Notes: generated by a model from the sequence alone, not told the origin. 64,000 nt of DNA from Sandaracinus sp. (GCA_002699025.1 PABA01000089.1:47508-111507); one strand, 5' to 3'. Counted from the first letter of the stretch, positions 34,279 through 43,851 are shown. Program-made: numbers and translations.

Positions 34279-36204
34279 TCAGCGCCGCCGACGGCGGAGG
34301 CCGAAGGCGAGCAGGCCGAGGGCGAGCGCGCTCGCCGCGCCGCCCCCTTCGCCGCCGAGCCCGGCGCCGCTCGCGTGGCACCACGCGAAGCGCACGTGGA
34401 TCGGGGCCACGCCACCATCCGCACCGCCATCCGCTCCGGCCCCGGCGTCCGCCCCCGCGTCCCGAGTCGGCGCCCCCGCGTCGGGCCGCGCCACGCCCGC
34501 GTCGACCGGACCGATCGGGCCACCGTCGCTCGGGCCGATGGGACCGGCGTCGACCGGACCGATCGGTCCGCCGTCGCCGGGGCTGCCCGCGTCGCTCGGC
34601 GCGCCCGCGTCGACCGGCCCCGCGTCGGGCATGCCGGCGTCGGGCATGAGCGCGGTCAGGCGCAGGTCGAGCTCGTAGCTCCCCACGCTGTCGCGCCAGC
34701 CGTCCATGAAGAGGAAGTAGGTGCCCGCCTCGAGCTCGGTCTCGATGCGCGCGTCGCGCCGCGGGCCCCCGTCGTCGTCGCAGGCGAGCTCGCTGGCCGG
34801 GTCGTCGCACGCGCTCCGCAGGTGGAGCAGCGTGTCGAAGCCGCTCGCGTCGGCGCGCAGCCGATGGGGCCCGTCGAGCGTGAAGGTGTAGATCGTGTCG
34901 AGGCTCTCGCCGCCGCAGCTGCCCTCGCCGGCGTTGGTGCTCCGCGCGCCGTGCGTGCCGCGGAGCCGCTGGCGCGGGACCGTCGGCACCGCGATGGCCG
35001 TCGCGCACCGGTCGCCCTCGGCCGCCGGCACGCACGCGCCCGCGTCGCAGACCTCGCCCGGCACGCACTCCTCGAGCGTCTCGCTCACGCGGCCACAGCG
35101 GAGCCCCACGACGACGTCTCCCTCGCAGGCCGGCTCGAGGGGCGGCAGGCAGAGCCCCTCGGCCGAGCAGCTCGATCCGTCGGGGCAGGCGCCGGCCTCG
35201 CAACGCGGCTGGCAGGCGCCGGCGGCGCAGGCGTGCGTCGCCGGACAGTCCGCCGGGCCCCGGCAGGCGCGGCAGGTCGCGTCGACGCCCTCGCAGAGCG
35301 CCGTGGCCGCCCCCGCGCTGCAGAGCCCCTCGAGCGCCCGCGCGACGTAGGTGCACTCCTCCTCCGAGCCATCCCCGGGCCGGTCGGGCAGCACGCGGAC
35401 GATCTGACAGTCCCCCCGGCGGGTGTAGTCCCGCTCGCCGCGCACCAGGATGCCGACGACGTTGCCCTCCGCGTCGAAGACGCCGGAGCCGGAGTTGCCC
35501 CCGAAGGTGTCGAGGTTCGCGCCGAACCAGCGGAGGTCCCCCTCGTTCGGCGAGAGCACGACGCCGCCGTCGTCGATCTTCAGCGGCAGCCCGCTCCCGA
35601 AGCCGAGGACCACGAGCGGCTGGTCGACCGTCAGGGGCGCGTCCTCCAGGCGCACGGAGGCCGGCGCCCGCGCCGCGTCCACGGCCCGGTCGAGGCGCAC
35701 GACGGCGTAGTCGACGCCGCCGCCGTTCTGCTGGGCGACGAGCTCGGCGCAGCCGTAGACGTCGCTCGCGGCGATGTTCGCGAGGCGCCCGTCGGCCTCG
35801 TAGAAGTAGTCGAAGACGAAGCGCGTGTCGGCGCACTCGGCGGCCGTCTCCACGCAGTGGCCGGCCGTGAGCACGAGGTCGTAGTCGATCAGCGTGCCCG
35901 AGCAGTTCGCGCCCGTCGGCTGGTCGCGGAAGCGCTCGCCCTCGCAGAGGTTCCGCCGGCTCCCGAGCGTCTCGCCGAGGACGCGCACGTCCGTCGGGTC
36001 GCTCTCGTCGAGGCTCCGGGAGGGCACGAGGGCGACGATCGAGGCCTCGGCCCGCGCGCGCCAGTCGGCGCTCGGGTGGTCCCAGACGTCGCGCCGGTCG
36101 TCGTCGCCGTAGACGACCGCGCTCTCCGCCTCGCCGACGGGGGCCTCGGGCGCCTGGACGCAGGCGAGGAGCAGGGCGAAGGGCGCGAGGCGGGCGGCGC
36201 TCAC
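34279..36204 (-). CDS. Secreted trypsin-like serine protease with lipobox and C-terminal anchor
   Basis: The protein has 641 residues. A GTG at 36202-36204 overlaps the cysteine synthase stop as GTGA. The N-terminus (ALLLACVQAP) is a plausible lipobox. An S1-family domain carries the triad H116 (LTAGHC), D165 (VDYAVVRL) and S238 (GGNSGSG). Cysteine-rich modules follow (CPATHACAAGACQPRC), then a pre-peptidase C-terminal-like beta domain (IYTFTLDGPHRLRADASGFD) and a long Pro-Asp-Ala-Gly repeat stalk (DAGPIGPSDGGPIG). The end is a hydrophobic stretch and RRRRR. The end resembles a MYXO-CTERM signal but lacks the usual Gly-Cys directly before it. It is probably cell-surface displayed and used in proteolysis of prey or matrix. 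Confidence 0.85.
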   Translation of the reverse strand: MSAARLAPFALLLACVQAPEAPVGEAESAVVYGDDDRRDVWDHPSADWRARAEASIVALVPSRSLDESDPTDVRVLGETLGSRRNLCEGERFRDQPTGANCSGTLIDYDLVLTAGHCVETAAECADTRFVFDYFYEADGRLANIAASDVYGCAELVAQQNGGGVDYAVVRLDRAVDAARAPASVRLEDAPLTVDQPLVVLGFGSGLPLKIDDGGVVLSPNEGDLRWFGANLDTFGGNSGSGVFDAEGNVVGILVRGERDYTRRGDCQIVRVLPDRPGDGSEEECTYVARALEGLCSAGAATALCEGVDATCRACRGPADCPATHACAAGACQPRCEAGACPDGSSCSAEGLCLPPLEPACEGDVVVGLRCGRVSETLEECVPGEVCDAGACVPAAEGDRCATAIAVPTVPRQRLRGTHGARSTNAGEGSCGGESLDTIYTFTLDGPHRLRADASGFDTLLHLRSACDDPASELACDDDGGPRRDARIETELEAGTYFLFMDGWRDSVGSYELDLRLTALMPDAGMPDAGPVDAGAPSDAGSPGDGGPIGPVDAGPIGPSDGGPIGPVDAGVARPDAGAPTRDAGADAGAGADGGADGGVAPIHVRFAWCHASGAGLGGEGGGAASALALGLLAFGLRRRRR

Positions 36205-37106
36205 GAGAAGTACCTCTCGCCCGTGTCGCAGAGGATCGTGACCACCCGCTGGCCCGGCTCCATGCGCCGGGCCACCTCGCGGGCCGCGTGCACGTTGGCG
36301 CCAGCCGAGGGCCCGAGGAGCAGCCCCTCCTCGCGGGCGAGGCGCCGCATCATCCGGTCGGCCGCCAGGTCGGTGACGGTGACGATGTCGTCGATGAGCG
36401 ACTCGTCGAGCACCTCCGGGACGAAGCCCGCGCCGAGGCCCTGGATGCCGTGGAGGCCCGGCTTGCCGCCGCTGAGCACGGCGCTCGCGCGCGGCTCGAC
36501 GGCGACCAGGCGGAGGCCCTCCTTCCGTTCGCGGAGCACGCGCCCGACGCCCGTGAGCGTGCCGCCCGTGCCGACGCCGGCCACGAAGGCGTCGAGCTCG
36601 CCGCCGGTCGCCTCCCAGATCTCCTCGGCGGTCGTCTCCGCATGCGCCTCCGGGTTCGCCGGGTTGTCGAACTGGCCGACCCAGAAGGCGTCCTTCTTGC
36701 GCACCATCGCCTCGGCCTTCTCGACCGCGCCGGCCATGCCCTCCTCGGCGGGCGTGAGCACGACCTCGGCGCCGTAGGCCTTGAGGATGTCGCGGCGCGC
36801 CTGGCTCATGTCCTCGGGCATGATGATCGCGCAGCGGTAGCCGCGGACGGCGCAGATCATGGCGAGGCTGATGCCCGTGTTGCCGCTGGTCGCCTCGACG
36901 ATGGTGGCGCCCGGCTTCAGCTTCCCCTCGCGCTCGGCGCGGCGGATCATCCAGAGGGCCGGGCGGTCCTTGACGGAGCCGGCCGGGTTGGCGGATTCGA
37001 GCTTGCCGAGGACCTCGGCGCCGCCCTCGGGGCGGAGCTTCGGGAGCCGGACCAGGGGCGTGCCGCCGACGAGGTCCAGCACGCCGTCGAAGATGCGGTG
37101 CGCCAT
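36201..37106 (-). CDS. cysK: Cysteine synthase (O-acetylserine sulfhydrylase)
   Basis: The protein has 301 residues, the usual length, with an ATG at 37104-37106. This PLP enzyme makes cysteine from O-acetylserine and sulfide. The PLP lysine is in ANPAGSVKDRPA and the substrate loop is TSGNTGIS. The phosphate-binding glycine loop is GVGTGGTLTGVGR. The ending PGQRVVTILCDTGERYFS is typical of CysK. A CysM or cystathionine beta-synthase-like specificity cannot be excluded. It heads a four-gene minus-strand operon: protease (GTGA overlap), small membrane protein 79 bp further on, and TPR protein. A cysteine-biosynthetic gene coupled to a cysteine-rich secreted protease is unusual. Confidence 0.93.
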   Translation of the reverse strand: MAHRIFDGVLDLVGGTPLVRLPKLRPEGGAEVLGKLESANPAGSVKDRPALWMIRRAEREGKLKPGATIVEATSGNTGISLAMICAVRGYRCAIIMPEDMSQARRDILKAYGAEVVLTPAEEGMAGAVEKAEAMVRKKDAFWVGQFDNPANPEAHAETTAEEIWEATGGELDAFVAGVGTGGTLTGVGRVLRERKEGLRLVAVEPRASAVLSGGKPGLHGIQGLGAGFVPEVLDESLIDDIVTVTDLAADRMMRRLAREEGLLLGPSAGANVHAAREVARRMEPGQRVVTILCDTGERYFS

Positions 37107-37185
37107 GGCGCGCGAGCATAGCCGTGGGAGCGGGGCGGCGCATGCGGGGCCGACGCGCGGAGGGGGCCGTGCTATGCCTCGGCGC

Positions 37186-38073
37186 ATGACGCGCGCGCGC
37201 CTCCTGGTCCCCTTGCTCGCCACCTCGCTGCTCGCCGGCTGCACGGTCTCGCTCACGGTGTCGGGCTCCGCCTACACGCGGCCGACGAGCTGGGAGACCA
37301 CCGACCGGCCGCCGCCCCCGCTCCGCGAAGACGAGGAGCCCGGGGAGCGACCGGACCCGGCCGCGATCTGGGTCGGCGGACATTGGCTCTGGCAGGGGGG
37401 CGACTGGGTCTGGCAGCCCGGCAGCTGGAAGAAGCCGAACCCCGGCTACGTCTGGGAGCCGCCGGTCGTGGCCGCCGTCGAGGGGCGCTACCGCTACTAC
37501 CCGGGCTACTTCCGGCCGCGGGACGAGGCGCCGCCGCCCGTGTACCGGCAGCCCGACCAGATCCAGGTGCACGTGCCCGCGGCCATCGACGCGAACCGGG
37601 ACCTCCCGACGCGCGTGGTGGTCTCGCCCGCGCAGCCGGCGCCGCGCGACACGCTGGACCCGAGCCAGCTCGAGCGCCCGGAGGCGAGCATCGGCGAGGA
37701 CGATCCCGAGGCGCCGACGCCGCGGCTCGAGGAGGCCGGCGAGGGCGAAGCCGGGGGCGAGAGCGAGGGCGGCGAAGGCGAGGGTGAGGGCGGCGAGCTC
37801 ACCAACCCGAACCCCGACGCGACCCAGCCCGATCCGCAGACCGTCGCGCTCTCGTGCAGCCTGACCGTCGCGCGCGTGCCCCGGAGCGCCGGGAACTTCA
37901 CCGTCGCCGGCCACGGCTTCACCGAGGACGTGGTCGTGACCGTGGGCGGCAGCACCGCCGAGATCCGCCTGCGGACCGCCTCGCAGATCCAGGCGCGCAC
38001 GACGCGCGGCGGCACCGTGAAGGTCACCCGCGGCGACGACGTCGCCGAGTGCGGCAGCCTCGAGCTCTTCTGA
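37186..38073 (+). CDS. WXXGXW-type lipoprotein with acidic Gly/Glu linker
   Basis: The protein has 295 residues. The ATG at 37186 gives a signal peptide with lipobox SLLAGCTV. Residues about 60-105 are built of tryptophan/glycine repeats (IWVGGHWLWQGGDWVWQPGSW), as in the WXXGXW (YXWQ) repeat lipoproteins. A proline-rich part follows, then a low-complexity acidic linker (GEGEAGGESEGGEGEGEGG). A C-terminal beta domain (about 225-295) resembles an IPT/Ig-like module (SAGNFTVAGHGFTEDVVVTV). The function is unknown; it is probably an outer-membrane-attached protein. It diverges from cysK across 79 bp. Confidence 0.8.
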   Translation: MTRARLLVPLLATSLLAGCTVSLTVSGSAYTRPTSWETTDRPPPPLREDEEPGERPDPAAIWVGGHWLWQGGDWVWQPGSWKKPNPGYVWEPPVVAAVEGRYRYYPGYFRPRDEAPPPVYRQPDQIQVHVPAAIDANRDLPTRVVVSPAQPAPRDTLDPSQLERPEASIGEDDPEAPTPRLEEAGEGEAGGESEGGEGEGEGGELTNPNPDATQPDPQTVALSCSLTVARVPRSAGNFTVAGHGFTEDVVVTVGGSTAEIRLRTASQIQARTTRGGTVKVTRGDDVAECGSLELF

Positions 38074-38281
38074 GGGCACCCGCTCGCTGGCGCTCGCTAC
38101 TGCGCTCCGGTCGTCGCTGCGCTGCTCCCTGCGCGGCTCACCCGCGCGGGGCCAGCTCGGCCTCGCTTCGCGCGGTCGCGGTGCTCCGCTCCATCGACGG
38201 GAACCGGCGCTTTCCTCCGCTGGGGGTGCTGTGGCCCCAGCAGGGCCGCAGCCTGAGCAGGAAGCCCCAGCCCAAGCGAGA

Positions 38282-38398
38282 AGCCCGAGCTCGAGCAGGC
38301 AGCCCGAGCTCGAGCAGGCAGCCCGTGCTCGAGCAGGCAGCCCGAGCTCGAGCAGGCAGCCCGAGCCCGAGCCAGGCAGCCCGTGCTCGAGCAGAGGC
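38282..38398. repeat. 19-bp tandem repeat, with inverted relatives to about 38600
   Basis: Six units of AGCCCGAGCTCGAGCAGGC and variants lie between two convergent genes (gap 38074-38612, no gene). From 38450 to 38600 the reverse form recurs (CTCGGGCTCGAGCTC, GCTCCTGCTCGAGCTC), so the region can form large hairpins. The layout, inverted tandem repeats between convergent 3' ends, is the same as at 16090-16480. Confidence 0.8.
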
Positions 38399-38612
38399 CC
38401 GGACGTCGAGCCGGCGCATGTCGGGGGACGCTTTCGAGCGGGCGAAGGGGTGCTGCTCGGGGGCTCGGGCTCGAGCTCCCCGCTCGGGCTTGGGGTCGGG
38501 GGCTCCCTGCCGAGGCTCCTGCTCGAGCTCCGCGCTCGGGCTCGCGCTGCCTGCTATGGCTCCAGCTCCCAGCTCGGGAGCAGCCGCCTCGCGCGCCACT
38601 GCTCGCCCGCGC

Positions 38613-41312
38613 TCAGAACACCGCCACCGCCGCGTCGTCCCCGTCTCCCCCATCCGTCCCGCCGGCCCCAGGCGCGAACCCACCCGGCCCGCCTCGACCG
38701 GCCACGCCCGTCTCGTCGATCTCCACGCTCTCCAGCGCGTCGCGATATCCGCCGAAGTCGCCGCCCCGCGGCACGAGCACCACGCCGTGGCTGCCGCCGC
38801 CGCAGCCGCCGCCGCCGCCGCCGCCCACGCCGCCGCGCCCGCCGTCCCCGCCGCGCCCGCCGGTCCGCGCGCACCAGAAGCGCGCGCCCCCGCCGTTGCC
38901 GCCGCTCCCCGGCGTGCCGCCCGCCGCGCCCTGCCCGCCCGGGCCGCCCTGGCCTCCGCTCGCGGTCACGACGCGCACCGTCTCCTCGAGCGTCGGCCCC
39001 GCCGTCGCCCGCGCCGCGAGCCGCACGACCACGCCGATCGACGCCCCGCCGCCGGTCCCGCCGCGCGCCGCCGGCGCGCCGCAGCCGCCGCTCCCGCCGC
39101 CGCCGCCGCTCCCGCCGCTTCGGTCCTCGCAGCCGGGGCCCGTCCCGCCGATCACGGCGTAGCCCGCGCCGGCCGTGCCGCCGCCGCCGCCGCTCCCGTC
39201 GCTCCCGCCCGTGCCCGCCTCGCCGTCGCCGCCGCCGGCCCGCCCGGTCGCCGGGTCGAAGAGCGGCGCCGCGGCGCAGCCCTCGCCCCCGGTGCCGTCG
39301 ATGCCCTCGGCGCCGTCGCCGCCGCGCCCGCCGTTCCGCGGGAGGGTCGGGTTGTCGTCACAGAAGTTGCAGACGTTCCGGTTCGTCGGGGCGTTGTAGG
39401 TCAGCTCGCCGGCCTCCCCGGGGAGCGCGCCCCGCCCCGCCTGCGCGGCCGGGTTGGGCACGGCGTCCCGCAGCACGGCCGTGAAGTCGCAGACCCCGCC
39501 CACGGTGTAGTCCGTGCACCCCGCGTTGCCGCAGGCGCTCCCGTTGAAGCAGCCCGTGTCCGGGCAGTCGGCGGCGCCGCCGACCCCGCCGCTCACGTCG
39601 TTGCCGCCGGGGCAGACGTGCCCGCCGCCCCGCCCCGCGGCCACGCGGCCACAGCGCCCGGCGAGCGTCCCCGGGTTGCCCTCGCGGCCCGGCACGCCGT
39701 CGAGATCCTCGAGGCTCGCCCCGAGCGCGGCCAGCGCGTCGCTCGAGGAGCGCCCGCGCACCCCGTCCGCCCCGCGCCCGGCCAGCACGGTGAGCGCGGC
39801 GAAGGCCACGTCGGGCCCGCAGCCGTCCAGGTAGACCGCCGTGCTCCCGGCCCCCGGCCGCGTCGCGTCCGTCCCCTGCACCGTGAAGCCCTCGACCCGC
39901 GTCGGCGCGCTCACGTCGTGGCAGGTCAGGACCGGCGCCCCGGCCTCCGCGCCGCGGTTCTCGAGCACCACGGGGAAGAGCGCCAGGTCCCGGTCGCGGA
40001 AGTCCGGCCGGTAGCCGCCGAAGAGCGACACGCCGCCCACCACGTCCACGGCGCCCTCGTAGATGCCGCGCGCGACCAGCACGTCCTTGCCCTCGGCGTC
40101 GCCCCGCTCGAGCGCCGCCTGCACCGTCCGCATGGGGCGCTCGAGCGTGCCCGGGTTCGTGTCGCTCCCGGTCGTCGTCACGTAGACGTAGTCGTCGGTC
40201 TCGTCCGGCGCGCCGTCGCAGTCCGTGTCCCCGCCGACGGCCGGCGGCGGCCCGACGCCGTCGAAGCGCTCGCACTCGCAGCCGTTCGCGAGGATCCCGT
40301 CGACGTCCACGAAGCCCTCGAGGCACTCGACCACGCACTCGACCTCGCTCGGCCCGCGCGGCTCGCAGCGCGCCTCCATGTTCGGGCCCGGCTCGACGCA
40401 GGGCATGGCGCAGCCGCCGCAGTGGAGCCGATCCACGTAGCGCCCGGCCTCGTCGCGGAAGTCCTCGTCGAGCTGCCCGTCGCAGTCGTCGTCCTGCTCG
40501 TTGCAGGTCTCGCCGAGCACCGGCTCGCACTCCCCGAGCCCGTCCTCGGTGCAGACGCGCGCGCCGGCGCAGGCGTACTCCGGATCGCGCTCGACCAGGC
40601 AGGCGAGCTCGACGCCGATGGTCTCCGGCGTGCAGCCGCAGATGCCGCTCGTCGGCATGCACAGCCCGGCCTCGCAGGCGAAGCCCGCCGGACAGCCGAC
40701 CTCCATGCAGGGCGTCAGGCAGCGCCGCTCGCCCGTCTCCATCTCGCGGCAGGCGGCCCCGGGCTGGCGGAGCGCGCAGTCGGCGTCCTCCGTGCACGGC
40801 AGGCAGAGCGCGGGCACGTCCGGCGCGCAGGCGCCCTCGCCGGCCCGGTGCCAGCCCTCGGGGCAGGCGACCAGCACGCAGCGCGCCTCGCCGGCGACCC
40901 GATCGACCTCGCAGGCCGTCTCCGCCGCGGTCGGGAAGACGTCCGCGCAGGCCACGCCGCAGCCGCAGTGCTCGGCCGTGAAGTAGATCCCGTCCTCGTC
41001 GACGAAGTCCTCGTCGATGCGCCGATCGCAGTCGTCGTCGTCGAAGTTGCAGCTCTCCGGCGCGCCGCAGAGGTGGTGCTCGTAGCAGCCGCCCATGAGC
41101 GCGGCCCCGAGCGCGAGCGTCAACGCGCCCAGCCGGGAGGTGAGCCGAAGCCCGAGGCCCCGCTCGAGGAGCGCGGTGAGGAGCAGCCGTGCGACGCCGT
41201 CGAGCGGCCGCCCAGCGAGCCGCCGGCCAGTGAACCGCCCAGCAAACCGCCGCCCAGCGAAGCGCCTAGCGAACCGCCACTCAGCGAACCGCCACTCAGC
41301 GAACCAGGACAT
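38613..41312 (-). CDS. Glycine-rich MopE-like surface lipoprotein (paralogue B)
   Basis: The protein has 899 residues. The ATG at 41310-41312 lies inside the 3' end of the upstream paralogue, giving a 17-bp overlap. The first 40 residues translate a 15-bp DNA repeat (FAEWRFAEWRFARRFAGRRF) and precede a signal with lipobox ALMGGC, so the true start may be further inside at a non-ATG codon. Cysteine-rich modules with MopE-type motifs (TCNEQDDDCDGQLDEDF) follow. A right-handed beta-helix-like region is preceded by GSDTNPGTLERPMRTVQAAL, a DUF1565-type start. The C-terminal 300 residues are rich in GG (GGGGGGGCGGGSHG). A surface role is inferred. Confidence 0.8.
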   Translation of the reverse strand: MSWFAEWRFAEWRFARRFAGRRFAGRFTGRRLAGRPLDGVARLLLTALLERGLGLRLTSRLGALTLALGAALMGGCYEHHLCGAPESCNFDDDDCDRRIDEDFVDEDGIYFTAEHCGCGVACADVFPTAAETACEVDRVAGEARCVLVACPEGWHRAGEGACAPDVPALCLPCTEDADCALRQPGAACREMETGERRCLTPCMEVGCPAGFACEAGLCMPTSGICGCTPETIGVELACLVERDPEYACAGARVCTEDGLGECEPVLGETCNEQDDDCDGQLDEDFRDEAGRYVDRLHCGGCAMPCVEPGPNMEARCEPRGPSEVECVVECLEGFVDVDGILANGCECERFDGVGPPPAVGGDTDCDGAPDETDDYVYVTTTGSDTNPGTLERPMRTVQAALERGDAEGKDVLVARGIYEGAVDVVGGVSLFGGYRPDFRDRDLALFPVVLENRGAEAGAPVLTCHDVSAPTRVEGFTVQGTDATRPGAGSTAVYLDGCGPDVAFAALTVLAGRGADGVRGRSSSDALAALGASLEDLDGVPGREGNPGTLAGRCGRVAAGRGGGHVCPGGNDVSGGVGGAADCPDTGCFNGSACGNAGCTDYTVGGVCDFTAVLRDAVPNPAAQAGRGALPGEAGELTYNAPTNRNVCNFCDDNPTLPRNGGRGGDGAEGIDGTGGEGCAAAPLFDPATGRAGGGDGEAGTGGSDGSGGGGGTAGAGYAVIGGTGPGCEDRSGGSGGGGGSGGCGAPAARGGTGGGASIGVVVRLAARATAGPTLEETVRVVTASGGQGGPGGQGAAGGTPGSGGNGGGARFWCARTGGRGGDGGRGGVGGGGGGGCGGGSHGVVLVPRGGDFGGYRDALESVEIDETGVAGRGGPGGFAPGAGGTDGGDGDDAAVAVF

Positions 41313-43851
41313 CGACCGCTCCTCCCGCCTCGCCGTCCTCGGCCGCCGCGCCGCCGCCCCCGCCCTGACCGGCGAGCCCGCCGATCCCGACGCCGAAGGT
41401 GTTCTCGCTCTCCCAGCCGCCCACGTCGACGAGCCCGTTCCCCGTCACCCAGAGCCCCACGGAGGCGCCGCCGCAGCCGCCGCCGCCGCCGCCCCCGGGC
41501 CCGCCGGTGCCGCCGCGCCCGCCGCGTCCCCCGGGGAAGGGCCCGGCCAGCGTGGGGATGGAGCGGTCCTCCCGGGGCAGCTCGCCGCCGAGGCCGCCCG
41601 CGCCGCCACGACCGCCGTCGCCGCCCGCGCCGCCATCCCCGCCGCGCCCGCCGTCCTCGGCGCGGAGCGTCGCGTCCCGGAGCACGAAGGGGCGCACCGG
41701 GCCGTCGTCGGTGTAGCGCACGACGAGCGCCACGCTGGGGCCGCCACTGCTCCCCGGCGAGCCCGCCGCGCCCCCGCAGCCGCCCGCGCCGCCCCCGCCG
41801 CCGCCGCCGCCGAGCCCATCGGCGAACTCGCAGACGCCGTCGAACCATCGCATCTCCGCGCCGCCGCCCGCGCCGCCGCCGCCGCCGCCGCTCCCGGGCC
41901 GCCCCGCCGATCCGCCGCTCGCCCCCGCCGGCACCCAGTCGCCCGCGACGAAACGCCCGAAAGCGTCCCGGCAGCCCGCCCCCGCGCCCCCGGGGCGGCC
42001 GTCCGCGCCCGCCGTGCCCGATTGGGGCCCCGTGAACTCGGTCGGCACGCTGAAGTCGGCGAGCCCGCAGCAGACGGGCCGCGTGCAGCTCGAGCCGGTG
42101 ATCGGGCCCTGGCTGTCCTGCCCGCCCGCGCCGCCGCCGCCGGCGCCGCTCCCCCGCCCCGGCTCGCCGGAGGGCTGCCGGTTGGCGAACGTCGGGCAGG
42201 TCGGCGCCCCCCCGCGCCCGCCCGAGACGTCCACGCCCTCGCAGGTGTTCCGTCCGCCCTCGCCGCCCGCCACGACGTTCTCCGGCCCGCGGATGCAGGC
42301 GTTCGCGGCGTCCTCCACGGCCCCGCGCGGAGGCTCCCCCGGCGCGGCCGCCTCCGGCTCGGCCCCGGGCTCGCCGTCCACGCCGTTCATGCCGTTCCCC
42401 GGCACGCCCGCGCGCAGCTCGAGCTCGCTCATCCGCAGCCGCGGCCCCGGGTCGACCAGCACGGCCCCGAACGCCGCCGCCGAGGGCATGCGCGCGTCCC
42501 GACCCTGCAGCGTGATCCACTCGACCACCGTGTCCGTGCCGCCGACCCCCTCGGCCGTCAGCGCCGCCCCGCCCGGGCTCGGCGCGTCGCTCGGCGCGCG
42601 CACCTCCACGCGGAAGCCCGTCGGCTCGAGCGCCAGGTAGTCGCGCCGGTAGCCGCCGTGGAGCTTCACCCCGTCGCGCAGCTCGAGGCTCTCCGCGTAG
42701 GCGCCCGAGGCGACGAAGACGTGGGGGCGCGGCGCGTCCGTCTCGAGCGACTCGGCGGCCCGGTCGATGGCCACCTGGATCGTGCGGAGCGGCCGCGTCG
42801 GCGAGCCGGGCCCGGCGTCGTTCCCGTCCGGCGCCACGTAGAAGCTCTCGAGCACGATGCCGTCGGCCCCGTCGCAGTTCACGTCGAGGTCCTCGCCCAC
42901 GGCACCCACGGGCCCGGGCGCGTCGCTCAGCGCCGAGACCGTGCACTCGCAGCCCGTCGCGATGTCCCGATCGGCGTCGATCCGATCGCCGGGCATGATG
43001 CCGTCCGCCGCGTCCGGGCAGGCCAGCACACAGGTCGGCGCGAAGGGGTCGCCGCCGCAGACCAGGTCGCCCTCGGGGATGGTGCTCTCGGTGCAGTCGA
43101 CGCCGCACTCGCCGCAGTTCCGGATGTCGACCGAGTAGGCCCCGCGCGCGTCGACGAAGCCCTCGTCCACGGTGCCGTCGCAGTCGTCGTCGCTCGCGTT
43201 GCAGACCTCCTCGAAGGCGCCGCAGGCCGAGAGCACGCCGTCCTCGCAGCGCGCCTGGCCCGGGCAGCGAGCGCCCATGCCGTCGTCGAGGGCGCAGGCG
43301 AGGTCGAAGGTCTGGCCGGGCTCGCAGGCGCAGCTCCCGCCGGCGGGGATGCAGCGGTCCTCCATGCAGGCGTAGCCGTCCGGGCAGCCGAAGGCGCAGG
43401 TGACGACGCAGCGCCGCTCGCCGCCGACCTCGTCGCAGGCGGCGATGGCGAGGTCGCCGCAGTCGCCGTCGTCCGTGCAGGCGAGGCAGAGCCGGTCGAA
43501 GATCGGCACGCAGCGGCCCGTCGGCGAGGGCGCGAAGCCCTCCTCGCAGCGCGTCGCCACGCAGAGCGCGCTCTCCTCGACGACCGCGCACTCGGCCTCG
43601 AGGGCGCGCCCGCTCGGCGCGCAGGGCAGCCCGCAGCCGCCACAGTGATCGGGGTGCACGTAGCGGCCGGCCTCGTCGCGGAAGCCCTCGTCGACCCGCC
43701 CGTCGAGGTCCTCGTCGACGCCGCTGCAGACCTCCTCGCCGGGCTCGGGCCCGTCGAGCACGTCCGCGTCCACGAAGGGGTTCAGCCCCGTGCGGCCGCC
43801 GCAGCCGGCGAGCACGAGGGAGGCGAAGAGGAGGGCCGCGCCCGGGCGCAT
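41296..43851 (-). CDS. Glycine-rich MopE-like surface lipoprotein (paralogue A)
   Basis: The protein has 851 residues. The ATG at 43849-43851 gives signal MRPGAALLFASLVLAGC with a clear lipobox; the extension to 43935 was rejected. The domain order equals that of the downstream paralogue: MopE-type motifs (EVCNASDDDCDGTVDEGF), cysteine modules (NCGECGVDC), then GNDAGPGSPTRPLRTIQVAI at the head of a beta-helix region. A glycine-rich C-terminal third with GGRGGTGG runs ends the chain. The two genes therefore arose by tandem duplication and are probably cotranscribed. They are related to the gene at 13132-16074. Function is unknown; extracellular structural or calcium-binding is inferred. Confidence 0.85.
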   Translation of the reverse strand: MRPGAALLFASLVLAGCGGRTGLNPFVDADVLDGPEPGEEVCSGVDEDLDGRVDEGFRDEAGRYVHPDHCGGCGLPCAPSGRALEAECAVVEESALCVATRCEEGFAPSPTGRCVPIFDRLCLACTDDGDCGDLAIAACDEVGGERRCVVTCAFGCPDGYACMEDRCIPAGGSCACEPGQTFDLACALDDGMGARCPGQARCEDGVLSACGAFEEVCNASDDDCDGTVDEGFVDARGAYSVDIRNCGECGVDCTESTIPEGDLVCGGDPFAPTCVLACPDAADGIMPGDRIDADRDIATGCECTVSALSDAPGPVGAVGEDLDVNCDGADGIVLESFYVAPDGNDAGPGSPTRPLRTIQVAIDRAAESLETDAPRPHVFVASGAYAESLELRDGVKLHGGYRRDYLALEPTGFRVEVRAPSDAPSPGGAALTAEGVGGTDTVVEWITLQGRDARMPSAAAFGAVLVDPGPRLRMSELELRAGVPGNGMNGVDGEPGAEPEAAAPGEPPRGAVEDAANACIRGPENVVAGGEGGRNTCEGVDVSGGRGGAPTCPTFANRQPSGEPGRGSGAGGGGAGGQDSQGPITGSSCTRPVCCGLADFSVPTEFTGPQSGTAGADGRPGGAGAGCRDAFGRFVAGDWVPAGASGGSAGRPGSGGGGGGAGGGAEMRWFDGVCEFADGLGGGGGGGGAGGCGGAAGSPGSSGGPSVALVVRYTDDGPVRPFVLRDATLRAEDGGRGGDGGAGGDGGRGGAGGLGGELPREDRSIPTLAGPFPGGRGGRGGTGGPGGGGGGGCGGASVGLWVTGNGLVDVGGWESENTFGVGIGGLAGQGGGGGAAAEDGEAGGAVDVLVR

